A DNA stretch of 64,000 bases from Spirodela intermedia (taxonomy: Eukaryota > Streptophyta > Magnoliopsida > Alismatales > Araceae). Made by a program: the position numbers and the translations under genes. The stretch is taken from assembly GCA_902729315.2 (NCBI GenBank), contig LR746281.1, positions 1,121,001-1,185,000 of the forward strand, given 5' to 3'. Below, piece after piece: positions 48,250 to 59,749 of the stretch (position 1 is the first letter of the stretch; each line of letters begins with the position of its first letter). The notes under the pieces are model-generated. The model made no database searches. It was not told the DNA's origin and worked only from the letters and a program-made list of their open reading frames with translations.

Positions 48250-51200
48250 TCATCAAGATCAAGCTACTTCATTGAGCAGAAGATAAGGGACTTGATCTAA
48301 GGAAAACCCTCAACACAAGGACAGCCAACTCGATCTTTATCAAGCCAAGAGAAAAGATGGAGAGTCTTACAATCGATGCACGCTTTGCATACAAGTCAAA
48401 CTCAAGGAAGACATCTCTACTCATTCTTCCCTTCTAGATTAGATTACAAGCTTTCCTTCTTTTCCACCCACATTATCCTTTCAAATCCAAACCATTGATA
48501 GCTTTTCGAACTACTTAGCCATGATTTAAGGGCTGGCAGTTAGAATACCCTGATCCACCATTCATCTCATTTTTGTTTTTTGATCTCTCAAATCCAAGTA
48601 TGCCATGTGTAGACTCCTTCCATCCTCCTCTTAGATCTAATTAAATCTGATACACACACTCGAGAAATATCATAAAAGCACTAGAAATATCTAGAAAAAA
48701 TCACAAGAATTCTGAAATCAACCCTTTTGATTTGTGGAAAGCCAAAACTAGACTAAATGATTATATAAAAATTCGAAACAATTTTATAAAATAGGACTCT
48801 TTTTGTAATTGTGTGGAAATAGGAAATATGCAATGCTAGTATGATAACATTATAAATTATACATTCTAAACTCATAGAAAGATGATAGTTCATGTCCTTT
48901 TTATTGAATAATTAGTATGTTATCAAGAACTATTAATTAACTCTTTTTTAGAGGTCCCTATATGGAAATAGTGAAGTATGTGAGTGAGGATGACATTGAG
49001 AGGAAAAGTAAAATCATATTTGTGAACTGTTTATTAGGTTCAAAGTGGCTAAGTACTAAGAGGCAGGGTGATAACATGTGATTCATACATATGATCATAA
49101 ATTCATATTAAATCACATGTGGTCTCCACAATCTATCATTATCATCAAAGCTTAGATGGACAAAATTTAAATTTATTAATCAGAAATTAACATAGGAATA
49201 TTATATGATATATTGGTAAATATTTGGCTCAATCACAAGGACAATTAAAAATTCGAATTAATTGTTGTAAATGGTATAAGCAAGAAGAATGAAATAAAAG
49301 ACGAGATGATTAGATCAAAATACTTAGTTTCATAAAGATATCATGACGAGGCACTTTCACAATGAAAATACAAAGAGAATTATTATTGGAAGAGGAATCA
49401 AGGATTAAGTTTCCACTGGACAATGATTGAATTAAGATTTCAAGTCAAGACTTAAATCTTTATCAAGGTATAGTTAAATTATTTAATGAATTGATCATCA
49501 ACATACATAAAATAAAAAGTAATAAGAGAAAATGGTAAGATAAACCTTAATTTTACTCATGGAGATACCACACATACATCCACAAGTAAAATGAAAATGA
49601 TTGATCCTCGAGACAATTGTTCTCTTGTTGTCGTAGTGTCCATCACCCACCATAGTTTGAGCAAGCTTTACATTGCACGATGGTGTTCACCAAGATGCAT
49701 CGGATCCCAAGGAAGATAATCCTCCAATTGTAATTTGTTAAAGGATAGAAAAGAGGATGAGAATTTCACTATACTTCATGGGGTGAAAAGAGAGAAAGAT
49801 GGACTCCAAATATATGTTTTTGGAGTGAGAAGAATGGGAAAGAGCAGATTTCTTTAAGAAGCTTGAAATGTTTTGAGATGAACATGACTCAAACCAAGAA
49901 AGATCTTCACAAGACATATACTTTATTTGGACTCTCTTTTTGTGAGAAATTGAGGTGATTTGGATGAAAATGTGAAGGGGTAAATATAGGTAGTTTATGG
50001 GACAGTTTCCTTTCCTTCTTTCATCGATTTCCTTTTTCATCAATTTTCTCCTTCGTCATGGATTGTTGAAAGGCAGTTATTTGATTTTTGAATGTCAAAA
50101 ATTATTAAATAGGATAAAGCTTTGGATTCTTCTTTGAGATGTGCACTCGCTTTGTCGTAAAAGATTTAGAATTTCTTCTCAAGCTTGTGTGAGTGATGTG
50201 GATGAAGATTTTTTTGTTAAGTGCGAATCTATAACTCTTCTCAATTCTTCCTTCTTGTACTCTATTGTATCTCTATATTTTCAGAGCCTGAAAATGGTCA
50301 TATCAATTTGAAAACTTCTTACTGTTTTGAGAGAACTTTAGTGCCTTCAACTAGTTTTTACTTCCATACTTTCTTCTCTAGTAACGGTTGTCTATGATAT
50401 CTAGTCTGGATATTTCTAACTGACTGATGAACATTTCTTCTTTCAAGGTCTTACTTTGAAGAGATCATCTGGCTTATCTTTAGTCGACATCTTTTACTGA
50501 CGAATTATCATCTAGAATATTATTTTTAACCTTTGATCATACTTCAACTCAGATCTTTTGGCTCATAGTTATGTCATCCTTGATATCCTGAACTGAGATC
50601 CTTAATTAATCAATTGACATCTTTGTCTTCATGGTCAAACTAAGATAATGTTTTTGAGATTATTTTTTTTCCATGAAGTCTAATGACATGTTACCATCTA
50701 GGGTACACAAGACTTTCCTTGAGTTCTTCTATGCTTATAAATAAATAAGTATTTCACGGATGATCATTGAAGGTGCTTTTTGGAGATTCATGGCATTTTG
50801 ATAGATGATTTTACTTTTGAAGTTCAGTTGAAGTTGATCACTTTTTCCTGTCACTTTTTCCATATAAAATTATGATGTGTCACCATACAAGTTACATAAC
50901 AAAGATTTCTCCACTTCTTCTTTTCTCTATGCAAGTGGTCCAACTCAAATACAATGTAGGATCTAAGTTTGAGTTTTATTATAGTCACTATTCATATACT
51001 TTTACTCTTATTATCAAACTAGATTTCCACATTGTCACTAGATTACTTTTGAACTCAAAGTTTACCCATACTCTAGTTTGAATATTTTGGTCACCCTTTT
51101 CTTATTTTTAAGTAGCTTACCTCTTGAATTTGAGTCTCATGTCTAGCATTATACATATTTCAGACATTTTTCATCCTAATGCTTCTATCTTCACAGTGCT

Positions 51201-51273
51201 CAAGTGCCTCGCTCAAATCTCATTGGTGAATTTATTTTTTTAAAATATACATGAGACTTCATCACATGTGTTG
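48250..51273. other. AT-rich stretch without recognised gene
   Basis: No A-LTR or S sequence and no recognisable protein. A 101-codon minus-strand frame (49738-50043) has no domain I know. It could be the interior of an unidentified old transposon or true intergenic DNA. Confidence 0.45.
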
Positions 51274-53232
51274 TGATAAGTCTTCACTATCATAAGTTAA
51301 TAATTAGTAAATAATATAGTTTTAGCCTTAAATCATGATAAATAGACTTATATTTGTGTTAAATGTGAAAAATAGTTTTGTAATTGATTAATATGAATTT
51401 TTGGATAATTATGTGATTTTACACGAATTTATATGATTTTTACAGTCTTGCTTTTGAGATAAATGAAGAAAGAGAAATAAAAAATAAAAAAAACAAAATG
51501 AGAGGGACCTGCCTGCCAGCCAAGCCCACAAGCAAGTCGGAAGCTCAGTCGGGGAGTAGCCGTGAGTAGGGGCTCGAGCAGCTTGGACCGATAGGGGCAC
51601 ATGTGCGCCACTCCCCTTCCACGTCACCGGTGGCCAGCCGGCTGTGGGGCAAGGAGTGGTCGTACACACGAGAGAAGGGACTTGCTTAAAAATGAAAACA
51701 TTAGTATATATTCGCTCGAAACATCAGTGCACAACTGATATGAGACTAAACCTACATCACCTTCCCCAGAAAAGGCAAGCAAACAACACGGGTTCAAATC
51801 CTCTTAGAGTCAAAAGTCACATATTTTTATCTGATTATCATGACTTTCCTGTAAATCGTCAGTACAAGATTAAGCAACGAGAATCGTTGGATCATCGACG
51901 AAAATCTCATCAACGTGATTTGCAAAGCATTGCTACTAAAATTGCTGAATGATTCGTGATAAAAGGATCATGAATCCATTGAGTAAATCATCTCTAATTG
52001 ATCGACGAACAAGTTGTCGTCGAGAAGAGAACGATCCATCGAAAGATGAGTCGCCACCTCCTGAGAGCATATCAGATGCAATGAAGAGCCTCCTCTTGTT
52101 GCGCAGTGACATGACTCAGTCGTTGTATATTAAATCACGTAAATATTAAATTTATAAAACTAAAAAATACAAATTTTTGGATATTTAGAAGTATTTCAAA
52201 ATAAATATATTAATTATAATTCAATAAAAATTCCAAAAATAGCGGTAATTTTCTAGGTCAGTCACAGGGATGTAATATAATATCTGGTACTTATTCAGAA
52301 TTTTTCTCAATGAATACGATTTTCTTACGAATTTTATACTAGGAAATAAAAAGGAAATATATTTAAAATTCACGAAAAAAAAGGAAATAAGGGTGCAAAC
52401 GTTAGGATGACATCAGCGATTCTTACGTAAGTGATTACAGACGACTTAATTAATCAAATTAAGATCTGTAAAAGTCGGAAGAATCGTAATTGAACGAAGT
52501 ATAGTTTGGTAAATTAAAATCACACAAAGTATCACTAAATAAAGCGTAAATTAAACTGAAAGTAGGAAAACAGAGTTCCGGCGTCGCGACGGCGATGCGT
52601 CGGCGATGCACCGGAATCCTGAGCATTCAAGAGGATCGTCGTGCAATGTCCACAGCCTCGAAGGCTCTCCTTGGACAAAGACGACGTGGGCAATCTCTAG
52701 ATCTTTTCGCAAAGTCTAGAGATCAATGAAGTGAGTCGTCGAATCATCTCCAGCGGCTGTCACCCGGCGGAGCGGAAAAACAGCGACTTTGCGGCTCTCT
52801 GGTGGCTGTCACCCGACGGAGAGGTGCTGGATGGAGGTGGGGCGCGTTTCAGGGAGCTTCATCCTCAGGTCCGCGCAGCAAGAGGAGGCTCTTCATCGCA
52901 TCTGGTACGCTCTCAAGAGGTGGCGACTGGTCCCCTGGCGGATCGTCCTCTTCCCGACGACGGCTTGTTCGTCGATCAATCGGAGATGATTTACTCGATG
53001 GATTTGCGATCCTTTTATCGCGAATCATTTAGCAATTTTAGTAGCAATTCTCCGCAAATCGCGTTGACGAGATTTTCGCCGATGATCCAGCGATTCTCGT
53101 TGCTTAATCCTTCACTGGTGATCTACAGGAAAGTCGTGATAATCAGATAAAAATATATGAATTTTGACTCTAGGAGGATTCGAACCCACGCCGGTCGCCT
53201 GCCTCTTCTGAGGAAAGTGTGACGCGCGTTTA

Positions 53233-53275
53233 GTCCCACATCGGTTGTACGCTGATTTTTCGGGTGAATATATAG
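53233..53275 (+). promoter_or_regulatory. snRNA-type promoter (USE plus TATA)
   Basis: GTCCCACATCG at 53233-53243 equals the plant U-snRNA upstream sequence element consensus RTCCCACATCG. TATATAG at 53269-53275 follows after exactly 25 bp. In plant snRNA genes the shorter spacing marks the Pol III (U6) class and a spacing about ten bases longer the Pol II class. The direction is opposite to gag transcription of the LTR family. Confidence 0.5.
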
Positions 53276-53297
53276 TAATTCTAGCTTTGTGAGCAAA

Positions 53298-53502
53298 GTC
53301 CCTTCTCGCGCATGTATGACCACTCCTTGCCCCACAGCCAGCTGGCCACCGGTGACGTGGAAGGGGAGTGGCGTACGCATGCCTTGTCGGTCCCCAAGCC
53401 AAGCCACTCGAGCCCCTGCTCGTGACTTACTCCCCGACTACGCTTCCAACCCACTTCCGACCCGCTTGTGGGCCCGGCTGGCCGACGGGTCCCCCCATTT
53501 TT
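53298..53502 (+). ncRNA. Candidate antisense LTR RNA, best-preserved plus-strand copy
   Basis: A start about 25 nt after the TATA box would give an RNA with a long imperfect hairpin. The 5' arm ends in CCACTCC (53320-53326) and the 3' arm begins with GGAGTGG (53365-53371); beyond a bulged A about six more pairs (two of them G-U) extend the stem. The loop has further short inverted repeats (ACCGGT and a CCAGCTGG). A GC-rich part follows and the first T5 run is at 53498-53502, then two more T5 runs. Length about 205 nt. No known RNA family was recognised. Structure and ends are inferred. Confidence 0.35.
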
Positions 53503-54523
53503 GCAATATTTTTATTTTTATTTCTTGTTCTTCATTTATCTCAAAAGTAAGACTTTAAAAATCGTATAAAATCACATAATTACCCAAAAATTCACATTAA
53601 TCAATTGAAAACCAAAACTCATTCTTTAACACAAATATAAGTCTATTTATCATGAGTTAAGGCTAAAACTATATTATTTACTAATTATTAACTCATGATA
53701 ATGAAGACTTATCACGCAGACCTGAGGATGAAGCTCCCTGACACGCGCCCCACCTCCATCCAACTCCTCTCTGTCAGGTGACAGCCACCAGAGAGCCACA
53801 AAGTCGTCATTTTTCTGCTCCATCGGGTGACAATCATCGAAGACGATTCGACGACCCATTTTATTAATCTCTAAACTTCACAAGGAGATCTAGAGATTAC
53901 CCATGTCGTCTTTGTCTAAGGAGAGCCTTCAAGGCCATGGACACTACACGATGATCCTCTCGAATGCTTAGGATTCCGATGCATCACTGACGCATCACCG
54001 TCGCAATGCTGGAACTCTGTTTTCCTACTTTCAACTTATTTTACACTTTATTTAGTGATAATTTGTGTGATTTTAATTTACTAAAATATATTTCATTCAC
54101 TTATGATTCTTTTAGCTTTTACATATCTTAATTTGATCAATTAAATCATTTGTAATCACTTACATAAGAATCGTTGGGTGGAACTCTATTTTTGTCCGAT
54201 TCACATTCGTCAAGCGCTGACATTATCCTGACATATGCACCCTTATTTCCCTTTTTCGTGAATTTTAAATATATTTCCTTTTCATTTCCTAGTATAAATT
54301 CATAGAAAATTATATTCATTGAGAAAAATTCTGAATAATTATCAAATATTATATTACATCCCTGTGATCGACTTGGAAAATTATTGCTATTTTTTGGAAG
54401 TTTTATTAAATTATACTTTATATATTTTTTTAGAAATACTTATAAATATCTGAAAAATCATATTTTCTAGTTTTATAAGTTTTATATTTGTGTGATTTAA
54501 TATACAATGACTAAGTCACATCA

Positions 54524-56000
54524 TGTTGGCATGGGTTACTTTGTGGTCAATATTCAAAAATATTATACTATATTACTTTAATACAAAGGATACCTCAAGC
54601 ATATAACTTAGATTTGTTGTTACTCATAGGATTCTATAATACATCATCAATATATATTTTGATTGTCTATCAATAATAATTAACTTATGATAAGTCATGA
54701 TTCATATAAATGGTTCAATAAATTATTCAATAAGTCACTCAATAATAATTTATAAATATATTTTCAATATATGTCTCAAAACCAAGAGCATCTACACTAT
54801 CCTCATTTGATTCAAGATTAAGGAACCAAGGCCAAAGTGAATGTCATTGACATGATGATATAAAATAGATGTAGATTTATTAGAGATTATATCAAATGCA
54901 CCACTTTTGTGCCATTTAAAATGAAAAATGAGAAAACACATTACTTAGAAGAATATTGGAAGGTAAAATGTCTTAGTATTTTGTATTGTCTCATTCTACA
55001 TGTCAGTCAACATTGACATCAAAATTGTTTCAGGTGATGCAATCAAGTGAAGATCTGAATGGTAGATCAAGGGTTGTATTTAGAATCTCAAGAGTTCCTT
55101 TTTACATCAGTAGTGTTACCAACATGAGATTTGATGGTGTTATTGTAGAATAGTCAAACCAGATTTAGATAATTTCTAGTAAGGGATGAGATGAGGTCTA
55201 TGCATCCAAGGACATCAAAAAAGTGTTGCATATTAATCTTCTCATACTTGAAAACTTTCAGGTCAAGAATTTAACAATAAAGGACTTTTCTTTCATTGAA
55301 TGTTTGTTAGGATTTGGCTTTGAGGGCTTCAATTGAAAAAAGTGGAGAGGTATATCTATGATGTAGGTAAGGAGGGTTGTTGGGTTCATTTATGTTTGAT
55401 GAGTTGATATTTAGCTTGAGAGCTTTTCAAATAAATGTCTTCTATAGTTGATAAATGTCATCTAGGTAAGGAGGATGTTCTTCTTTGAGGATAAGTGTAC
55501 CTAAACTTAAGCACATAGTGCTATGAATTAGGAATTGCCCATGAGGGGTGAGATCTTTATGGAGATAAAAAAAATTATTGAAAGAGTTCAGCCCATAAAA
55601 TTAGATATATTTTCATTAGAAATAGTAGAAATCTAGAAAGAATATCCTCTGATAAGAGAAACAAATGTATAAGATAGTATAGAGGGTGAACCAATATAGA
55701 GTAAAAAGAAACTAAAGTTCCTTGGAGTAAAAAGATAGCTCAAGAGGGGCTGAACCAATATACAGTCTCTATCTATCATTACTAAAATGAGAAAAAAGAA
55801 ACTAGAGTAACCACACAATAATGATAAGAGCCTTAGGTCGAGATTCATATAGAGTTCATAGACTATGTTTGAACTTGTATTGACACATTTACACATAGGC
55901 AAAAAAATATAAGATAGTAATTTCCCCCCCCCTTAGTATTTCACTTAGGCACATCAAATTCAACGGACCCTCACAAGTACTTTAGTACTTGGCCTACCCA
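54524..56000. other. Probably decayed retrotransposon interior
   Basis: No clear protein. It precedes readable pol remnants on the plus strand and may be the worn gag-pol part of the same chromovirus-type element. A C-run occurs at about 55,924. Confidence 0.35.
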
Positions 56001-56439
56001 ACTTTTTCACAAGTCATAGATGTGGTTAAGTATACTTCACCAAGACATACTTCACCAAATGGAAGCATTACCTACTTTGTGTGAAGTTCATCATCTTCGC
56101 ATACCAATGAAGTGTTAAGTATATATTTGATCAACATCAAATCCTCCTAAATTATTAGAAGTGGATTGCCAAGATCATCAGCTTCTAATTTGGGGTTTTC
56201 TACAAGGCAAAAGTTGAAAACAGAGCCATTAAAGAATGCCTTGTCCCGATGACGGTGCAACTACTCTTCCATTGTGGGCAACTAGTAATTGTGAAGAATT
56301 CCATGTTCATCTCAAAATTACTTCACAATATCCATGACTTAGTGATTGAGGAGCACTTGGGATTCCTACACACATATTAGTGACTTTGTTAGAATGTTAT
56401 CTAGGTTGGAATGGAGTCTACATTTATGTCACTACCTCT

Positions 56440-56850
56440 AGGACCTACAATTGAACAAGAGTGAAACCCTTCAGCCAACTAATCTCCTACAACTACTCCC
56501 ATTCACAAGCACATTTGGGAGGATCTGTCACTAAACTTCATCAAAGTACTTTCAAAGTTCAATAGATTTTGCATCATCCTAATGGTTGTGGACTGCCTCA
56601 ATAAGTAAACACTTCTTGCCAATCAAGTATCCCTTCACAGCCAATGAGATCGTTCATCTTCCTCAAGGATACATCAATCAATTATAAGCACATTTTGGGG
56701 GAAACTCTTTTATATTATAGGGATCTCTCATTCATTAGACAAGTGTCTATCACCCACATATCAATGGCCAAATTGAGGTCGTCAACCGCAATCTATAGAC
56801 ATACTTACCTTGCTCTGTAGGCATTCAACCTCAATAGTGGAGTAGGTCAC
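56440..56850 (+). pseudogene. Integrase core remnant
   Basis: Recognisable Ty3 integrase with several frame changes, including the VVD catalytic aspartate region (near 56,590) and the YHPHINGQIEVVNR block (near 56,755-56,795). The element is cut immediately after by an A-LTR. Confidence 0.7.
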
Positions 56851-58550
56851 TAATAAGTTTTCATTATCATGAGTTAATAATTAGTAAATAATATAGTTTT
56901 AGTCTTGACTCATGATAAGTAGACTTATATTTGTGTTAAAGTGTGAAAAGTGGTTTTCAATTGATTAATGTAAATTTTTAGGTAATTATATAATTTTATA
57001 TGAATTTATATAATTTTTATAACTTTACTTTTGAGATAAATGAAGAAAAAGAAATAAAAATAAAAATATAGCAAAATGGGGGGGGACCCACTAGCCAACT
57101 GGACTCGCAAGCAGGTCAGAAGCACAGTCAGAGAGGAGTCACAAGTAGGGGCTTGAGTGGCTAGGATCGATAGGGGCACGTGTGCACCACTCTCCTTCTA
57201 CATTACTGATGGCCAGCTAGCTATGGGGCAAGGAGTGATCATACATGTGGGAGAAAGAGACTTGATTGTAAATGTAAGATTACTATATATTCATCTTAAA
57301 CTTTGCCACATAAATGATATGGGACTAAACCCGCATCACACCTTTCCCAGAAGGCTTCAATAATTTTAATACCTACAATACCCCTTATTTATAACAAAGA
57401 TATACCATGATGATGTCATTTTATAAGGACATTATAGTACTTATATTAATCTCTCTTATGCAGGTGGGCGACTAGCCTAGGTTCGAATCCTCTCATAACC
57501 AAAACTCATATTTTTTATTTAATTATCACAACTTTCTTGCAGATCACTGGTGAAAGATTAAGCCACCAAAATCGTTAGATCATCGGTGAAAATCTCGTCA
57601 ACGCGATTCACAGAGTATTGTTACTAAAATTGTTGAATGATTCACGATAAAAGGATTGTGAATCCATCAAGTAAAGCATCTCTGATTGATCAATAAACAA
57701 GCTGTCGTTGAGAAGAAGACGATCCACTAGGAGATGAGTCATCACCTCTTGAGAGCATACTAGATGTGATGAAGAGCCTCCTCTTGTTGTGCAGACCTAA
57801 GGATGAAGCTCCTTGACACACGTCCTACCTCTATCCAACTCTTCTTCGTCGGGTGATAGCCATCGAAGACGATTCGACGACCCATTTTATTGATATCTAG
57901 ACTTCACCAGGAGATCTAGAGATTATCCACGTCGTCTTTGTCTAAGGAGAGCCTTCGAGGCCATGGACACTACATGACGATCCTCTTGAATGCTCAGAAT
58001 TTTAGTGCATCGTTGATGTATCGCCGTCATAACGTCGGAACTCTATTTTCTTACTTTTAACTTAATTTTTGCTTCATTTAGTGATAATTTGTGTGATTTA
58101 AATTTATCAAGATATACTTCATTCAATTATAATTCTTTTCACTTTTACAAATCTTAATTTGATCAATTAAATCGTCTGTAATCGCTTATGTAAGAATTGT
58201 CAAGTAGAACTCTATTTCTGCTCGATTCATGTTCGCCAAGCACTGATGTCATCTTGGCATCTGCGCCCTTATTTTCTTTTTTTTTGTAAATTTTAAATAT
58301 ATTTTATTTTCATTTCTTAGTATGAAATTTATTAAAAATAGTATTCTTTGAGGAAAATTCTGAATAATTAATTGGTATTATATTACATCATTGTGATTGA
58401 CTTAGAAAATTACTATTATTTAAGATTTTTTATTGAATTATAATTAATATATTTGTTCAAAAATACTTCTAAATATCCAAAAAATTATATTTTCTAGTTT
58501 TATAAGTTTTAAATTTACATGATTTACTATACAATGACTAAGCCACGTCA
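56851..58550 (+). mobile_element. Solo A-LTR inserted in integrase
   Basis: 1700 bp, TAATAAGTTTTCA to AAGCCACGTCA, long variant. Flanks GTCAC (56846-56850) and ATCAC (58551-58555) agree at four of five positions. Integrase sequence resumes behind it. Confidence 0.8.
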
Positions 58551-59160
58551 ATCACACTTGGGCGAAATATTGGTACAATATTAACTTCCATATCTCAACT
58601 CACACTACTCTATTCTTCCTTGTGTATGTTAGATCTCCTCAATATCTCTTGCCCCATGAAGCAAGTACAACATGGATGGATGAGGTCATTCAAATGTTGT
58701 AATAATACAATACCACAATCCACTAGCTCAAAGAACATCTAGCTCGTGCACAATAGTGGATAAAGGTGTACAATGAGTGGCAATGGTCCTTACGAGAAGC
58801 TTGGGCCTTGTTTTTTCCGACTGTTTGAAGTCGTGGAAAGGGTAGGCACTATAGCTTCTTAGCTCGTGTTGCCACTGATTGTGGGATTCATCTGGTCTTC
58901 CACATATCCCAGATCAAGCAGGCTATTGGGGCATTAAAGACCCACCCACAACACAATTGGTGATGGACAAAGATCTCATGTGGGTGATGGAGTCAACAAG
59001 CATTGTGGATATCCACCATGGTCCTCATGAGACTGAAATCCTTGTCCGTTTGGTGGGTCTTCTAGACTCCGAAAGTACTTTAGGAAGTTGCCACCTACCT
59101 TTGTCAATAGTCTCCTAGCTTCCCCCTTAAGGACAAGGTGACACTTCAAGGGGGGAGCAT

Positions 59161-59668
59161 TGATGGGTTATTGCCTGGCTTATCACATCCTCACGAGTAG
59201 AACCTGAGGGCCAGTATGCCGCCTCTCCCATCTCATTTCACAGCTGCAGATATTGAGGAATGGCTCGTATGGAAGGGAAATGGCTCACGATCTTGGTTCA
59301 CAAGAGGCGTAGATGACGATAATGACACGAGGAGGTGAAGCTAGACAAGCATAAAAGAATCTTCCAGTGAGAAGTTGAGTGGAGGTCGGCCCCCTCTCTA
59401 CGTTGTTAGTAGTGGGCTCTCCCCCTTTTCCCCATTATCAGGTATCCTCTTATCCCTTACATCTTCTCTTTCTGCTGGCATCATCCTTATCCTGGTACTC
59501 TCACTCTCTCCGTCCCTCGTCTCACCATCCCCCTGATCCTCAGCCCCAGCTCACCGCGTCATCATCAGTACCCTCGTAAGTGGGACCCAAGCAGAAGACA
59601 ACATGACACACGGGCTTCGGGCTAGTCTTCTGTCTAGGCTTTGTGCTTCGTGACCTGGGGCCCTATCA
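59161..59668 (+). repeat. 3' LTR of the chromovirus-type element
   Basis: About 508 bp between the polypurine tract and a TATCA end. The ends form a short inverted repeat (TGATGGG and CCCTATCA). A CATAAAAG TATA-like motif lies at about 59,350. The paired 5' LTR is not seen in the window. Confidence 0.6.
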
Positions 59669-59749
59669 GAAACCTAAAGTATCCATGCGAGTATGACATG
59701 AGGGGAGTAGGCTGACCGGAGAGTGGGACGGCTAAGAGGCGCAGAGGGA
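59669..59749 (-). other. 3' flank of the MLO gene
   Basis: Only about 80 bp separate the MLO stop codon from the retrotransposon LTR. No AATAAA signal lies in it on the minus strand, so the transcript probably ends inside the LTR. Confidence 0.5.

Larger units (their letters stand above)
52107..53714 (-). mobile_element. Solo A-LTR, minus orientation, CGCAG duplication
   Basis: 1608 bp, TGACATGACTCAGTC to AAGACTTATCA, flanked by CGCAG at 52102-52106 and 53715-53719. CG-rich and young. It inserted 12 bp from the site used twice elsewhere in this LTR family. Confidence 0.9.
51274..54523 (+). mobile_element. Solo A-LTR with TGTTG duplication, carrying a nested LTR
   Basis: The parts are 51274-52106 and 53720-54523. 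TGTTG flanks at 51269-51273 and 54524-54528. Without the insert and one CGCAG copy it is about 1637 bp. Core moderately decayed. Confidence 0.88.
56000..59668 (+). mobile_element. Ty3/gypsy chromovirus-type element, decayed, 3' part
   Basis: In order: the end of RNase H (a KYLFDQ-like block near 56,110 and VFYKAKVEN near 56,205); integrase (WEDLSLNFIKVLSKFNRF and MVVDCLNK near 56,510-56,600, then SPTYQWPN and VVNRNL towards 56,800); after the inserted LTR a GAKYWYNTNFH-type block; an HLVFHISQIKQAIG-type end of pol near 58,890; and a chromodomain-like ETEILVRLVGLLDSEST near 59,030. A polypurine tract AAGGGGGGAGCAT (59148-59160) and an LTR follow. Many stops and frameshifts. The 5' end is not identified. 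Confidence 0.75.

Noticed and set aside
49738-50043. 101-codon minus-strand frame
   Set aside because: AT-rich, Ser-rich, no recognised domain or signal; likely chance.
55633-55902. 89-codon minus-strand hydrophobic frame
   Set aside because: Lies in decayed transposon sequence, opposite to the pol remnants, with no recognised family.
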